From contig JAKJDA010000115.1 in assembly GCA_022706165.1 (NCBI GenBank), positions 1-8,465 on the forward strand: a stretch of DNA of 8,465 nucleotides, written 5' to 3'. The stretch is from Candidatus Hydrogenedentota bacterium (GTDB lineage: Bacteria > Hydrogenedentota > Hydrogenedentia > Hydrogenedentales > SLHB01). Numbering within the stretch: position 1 is the first letter of the stretch; each line of letters begins with the position of its first letter. This document shows positions 6,997-8,465 of this stretch, in pieces. The notes under the pieces were generated by a model. That model saw only the letters and a program-made list of their open reading frames with translations, was not told the DNA's origin and did no database searches. Made by a program: the position numbers and the translations under genes.

Positions 6997-7299
6997 TCAG
7001 TCTGGAATTTCGACGTTGATGTCATCATTGTCGGCAATGACCTTGTAGCGATAGACGCCGTCTTCGGGGCTGTGTTCCGGATCGAGATGAAAGCTCCAGC
7101 CGTGCCACGGGCACATCACCTTTCCGTTTTCGACCACGCCCTCGGAAAGCGGACCGCCCGCGTGCGGACAGACGTCGCTGATGGCGTAAAACGTTCCGTC
7201 GACGTTGAATACGGCGATATATTCGTTTTCCTGCTCGACGCAGATCGATCCGTTGCGTGGAACGTCGTTTTTCGAGGCTATTTTCACGATTCTGGACAC
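6997..7299 (-). CDS. Small Rieske-type [2Fe-2S] ferredoxin
   Basis: This 100-residue protein consists of a single Rieske fold. The cluster ligands are present: CPHAGGPL supplies C44 and H46, and CPWHGWSF supplies C63 and H66. The acidic C-terminus ends VEIPD. It is the size of stand-alone Rieske ferredoxins (dioxygenase ferredoxins, NirD-like proteins) and has no membrane anchor or oxygenase domain, so it should be a soluble electron carrier. The open frame extends upstream to 7581, but GTG at 7299 is preferred: AAGGAG (7306-7311) lies 6 nt before it, conserved Rieske sequence begins right after it (SRIVKIASKNDVP), and a strong promoter lies at 7333-7361, inside the would-be extension. It is first in a co-directional series with amrS (90-bp gap) and hemN, so donating electrons to one of these radical SAM enzymes is possible but unproven. 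Confidence 0.93.
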   Translation of the reverse strand: MSRIVKIASKNDVPRNGSICVEQENEYIAVFNVDGTFYAISDVCPHAGGPLSEGVVENGKVMCPWHGWSFHLDPEHSPEDGVYRYKVIADNDDINVEIPD

Positions 7300-7332
7300 G
7301 GTTTGCTCCTTGCCTGCCGCCTTGTCGATTCC

Positions 7333-7361
7333 ATCGTACTCCCTGCGCGGAAAGGCGTCAA
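7333..7361 (-). promoter_or_regulatory. Sigma70-type promoter for the Rieske-amrS-hemN cluster
   Basis: On the minus strand, TTGACG (7356-7361) and TACGAT (7333-7338) are separated by exactly 17 nt. Each hexamer matches the consensus at 5 of 6 positions. Transcription would start near 7326, giving a leader of about 27 nt before the GTG start at 7299 and its AAGGAG site. It supports the short Rieske reading frame. Confidence 0.65.
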
Positions 7362-7372
7362 GACGACGATCA

Positions 7373-7404
7373 GGCAGGGCTATCGCAATGCATTGCAACC
7401 TGCC
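7373..7404. repeat. 12-bp perfect palindrome nested in a longer inverted repeat
   Basis: GCAATGCATTGC (7385-7396) is a perfect palindrome. It is enclosed by GGCAGG (7373-7378) and CCTGCC (7399-7404), another 6-bp inverted pair set off asymmetrically by 6 and 2 nt. Its centre lies about 65 bp upstream of the predicted Rieske transcription start, where an activator or other regulator could bind. A plus-strand transcript would form a hairpin followed after four bases by TTTTT, but no plus-strand gene ends here. Confidence 0.4.
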
Positions 7405-7574
7405 CGAGTTTTTCTGTCCCCTTTTCCACGCCGGTTTTCCCGTTACGTTCATTCCTTGCGCTGAAAAATGCGGGGGGAGAGGCGTTTTGGGCCTTCTGGA
7501 TATGGTGCGACGGCGTTTTCTCGCCACAGCATATGGGGGCCTGTCTGGGGGGCATTTACTGGAGCGACGAATTC

Positions 7575-7589
7575 TTGTCACAATGACAA
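7575..7589. promoter_or_regulatory. Interrupted palindrome TTGTCA-N3-TGACAA, candidate operator
   Basis: TTGTCACAATGACAA has perfect 6-bp arms around a 3-nt centre. It lies about 80 bp upstream of the predicted plus-strand transcription start at about 7662. It also partly forms a weaker promoter-like pair, TTGTCA (7575-7580), 19 nt, TACAAT (7600-7605), so the symmetry and the promoter reading compete. No regulator can be assigned. Confidence 0.3.
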
Positions 7590-7626
7590 CTTACTGGCAT
7601 ACAATGAGTTACGTATCCATAAACGC

Positions 7627-7655
7627 TTGACGGCCCGGCGCGCGGGTGGTACAAT
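7627..7655 (+). promoter_or_regulatory. Sigma70-type promoter with extended -10 for the MshEN gene
   Basis: TTGACG (7627-7632) and TACAAT (7650-7655) are separated by exactly 17 nt, and TGG directly precedes the -10 hexamer, giving an extended -10 (TGn). Transcription would start near 7662, leaving a leader of about 55 nt before ATG 7717. The spacing and hexamer quality match those of the opposing promoter at 7333-7361. Confidence 0.65.
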
Positions 7656-7716
7656 TCCCTTGCACTGAAGACCAAATGGAAGACGGCTCCGGGACGGAAG
7701 CGCGCAGAGGTTTGCC

Positions 7717-8465
7717 ATGCTGGGTTGGAACAAGGACAAAGAGAGTCGCGGCGATCAGAAGCCGGCAAAGCCAGCTTCCTCCCCTCCTGTTGCCGACGTT
7801 CGAGCCGTTTCCGCTCCGTCCGCTCCTTCCCGCCCGACAGAGGCGGCGCCCCTTCCGAATTCCGCAAAGGTCCGGCATCCCGCAAGCCGTTTGGGCGAGA
7901 TACTGCTGGAAGAGGGGGTCATCACCCAGAAACAGCTGACCGATGCCCTTGCCAAGCAGGAAAAGGACAAAGGTTTTTTGGGGCAGGCTTTGGTGGAGTT
8001 GGGCATCATCAACCAGCAGACGTTGGTTTCGTTTTTGGTGAAACAGTGCCGGATTCCTCACATTTGTTTGTTGGATTACGGCTTCAACAATGATCTGATC
8101 TCCCTGGTTCCCCGGGAGTTGTGCCTGAAGTACAAACTCATCCCCATCGATAAGTTGGGCAAAATACTGACAGTGGCGATGGTCGATCCGCTCGATCTGG
8201 AGGCCTTGTCGCAGGTGCGGGCGGTTTGTCCCGAATTGCGGATCAAGCCGATATTGTGCAATTGGGACCATTTCGAGCAGGTTGCGCGCCGGTATTTGAT
8301 CGATGAACAGGCGAAGCTGGAGGAGCTGAGCGCCAAGAGTTTTGGGCTGAGCGAACGGCCCCAGGCGAAGAGCGGTTCCGAAAAATCGGCGCCGGCGGCG
8401 TTGACGCCGGGCGCTTCGAACGCGTTGGATGAGGCTGTGATGGCGATTGTGGCCGAGGCGGGCAA
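7717..8465 (+). CDS. MshEN/GspE N-terminal domain protein, probable pilus or secretion ATPase (C-terminus cut)
   Basis: 249 codons are visible before the right edge. Residues about 10-55 are a Pro/Ala/Ser-rich charged linker. Residues 58-195 form an MshEN (T2SSE_N) domain. Motif one starts at R58 (RLGEILLEEGVI) and ends at Q81; motif two runs 87-110 (LGQALVELGII to Q110). These are two 24-residue motifs with a 5-residue spacer, the pattern described for the cyclic-di-GMP-binding MshEN domain. LVPRELCLKYKLIPI and LTVAMVDPLDLEAL are the usual second half of the N-terminal domain of GspE/PilB ATPases. A polar linker (about 205-235) follows. The Walker motifs would lie beyond the window, so an ATPase is likely but not shown; a stand-alone c-di-GMP effector is the alternative. 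ATG 7717 has AGAGG (7706-7710) 6 nt upstream. Leucine codons are about half TTG, more than in the genes to the left. Confidence 0.85.
   Translation, partial: MLGWNKDKESRGDQKPAKPASSPPVADVRAVSAPSAPSRPTEAAPLPNSAKVRHPASRLGEILLEEGVITQKQLTDALAKQEKDKGFLGQALVELGIINQQTLVSFLVKQCRIPHICLLDYGFNNDLISLVPRELCLKYKLIPIDKLGKILTVAMVDPLDLEALSQVRAVCPELRIKPILCNWDHFEQVARRYLIDEQAKLEELSAKSFGLSERPQAKSGSEKSAPAALTPGASNALDEAVMAIVAEAG

Larger units (their letters stand above)
7300..7716. other. 417-bp divergent intergenic region
   Basis: No convincing protein gene is present; the short open frames here lack family sequence and good ribosome-binding sites. The region holds two outward-facing promoters (7333-7361 minus, 7627-7655 plus), a 12-bp palindrome with flanking arms (7373-7404), and a 15-bp interrupted palindrome (7575-7589). 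The middle (about 7405-7570) has T- and G-rich runs but no structure I can name. The 5' leader of the plus-strand transcript (about 7662-7716) shows no riboswitch I recognise. Confidence 0.7.

Noticed and set aside
7373..7415. Plus-strand intrinsic terminator (hairpin followed by TTTTT)
   Set aside because: No plus-strand gene ends upstream; the upstream gene is on the minus strand and starts at 7299. A regulatory palindrome is more likely.
7300..7581. N-terminal extension of the Rieske protein to 194 residues
   Set aside because: The extension is basic, lacks Rieske-family sequence, contains the predicted promoter, and would bypass the good AAGGAG-GTG start at 7299.
7646..7939. 97-codon plus-strand frame overlapping the MshEN start
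   Set aside because: It is out of frame with the MshEN domain, has no ribosome-binding site at its start, and is a frame shadow of the linker-coding region.

Overview
The window is GC-rich bacterial DNA, densely packed with genes. The gene set is a polysaccharide-degrading glycosidase pair, anaerobic radical-SAM enzymes, a Rieske ferredoxin and a GspE/PilB-type N-terminal domain. It suits a Gram-negative, anaerobic or facultative environmental heterotroph such as a Planctomycetes/Verrucomicrobia/Hydrogenedentes-like lineage. No marker gene is present, so the taxonomy is a low-confidence guess.

Layout. (1) 1-3485 is a carbohydrate module. A GH51 alpha-L-arabinofuranosidase (minus strand, C-terminus cut by the left edge) lies 33 nt downstream of a GH2 glycosidase (minus). 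A divergent AraC-family regulator (plus, 3486-4358) is separated from the GH2 gene by a 95-bp spacer that carries a perfect 8-bp inverted repeat. The simplest reading is that the regulator senses a sugar and switches on the two glycosidases, which act on arabinose- and galactose-containing plant or algal glycans. (2) 4377-4404 is a hairpin at the convergent end of the regulator and hemN. (3) 4388-7299 is a minus-strand redox/radical-SAM cluster transcribed from a near-consensus promoter at 7333-7361. It holds a small Rieske [2Fe-2S] protein, an AmrS-type radical SAM enzyme, and oxygen-independent coproporphyrinogen III oxidase HemN, whose GTG start overlaps the amrS stop as GTGA. A possible 23-codon leader ends in an ATGA overlap with the amrS start. 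(4) 7300-7716 is a 417-bp divergent control region with two outward promoters, both TTGACG-N17-TACnAT, and two palindromes. (5) 7717-8465 is the start of a protein with a near-perfect MshEN cyclic-di-GMP-binding motif pair, probably a type IV pilus or type II secretion ATPase, cut by the right edge.

The two glycosidases and their regulator form one functional unit. The Rieske-AmrS-HemN genes form another that makes sense in low-oxygen metabolism: two enzymes with oxygen-sensitive [4Fe-4S] clusters that need reductant, plus a small electron carrier. I see no tRNA, rRNA, CRISPR array, insertion sequence or phage gene. I also do not see a clearly novel multi-gene system. The most distinctive points are the Rieske/AmrS/HemN arrangement, the c-di-GMP receptor motif, and the palindromes in the two divergent control regions.
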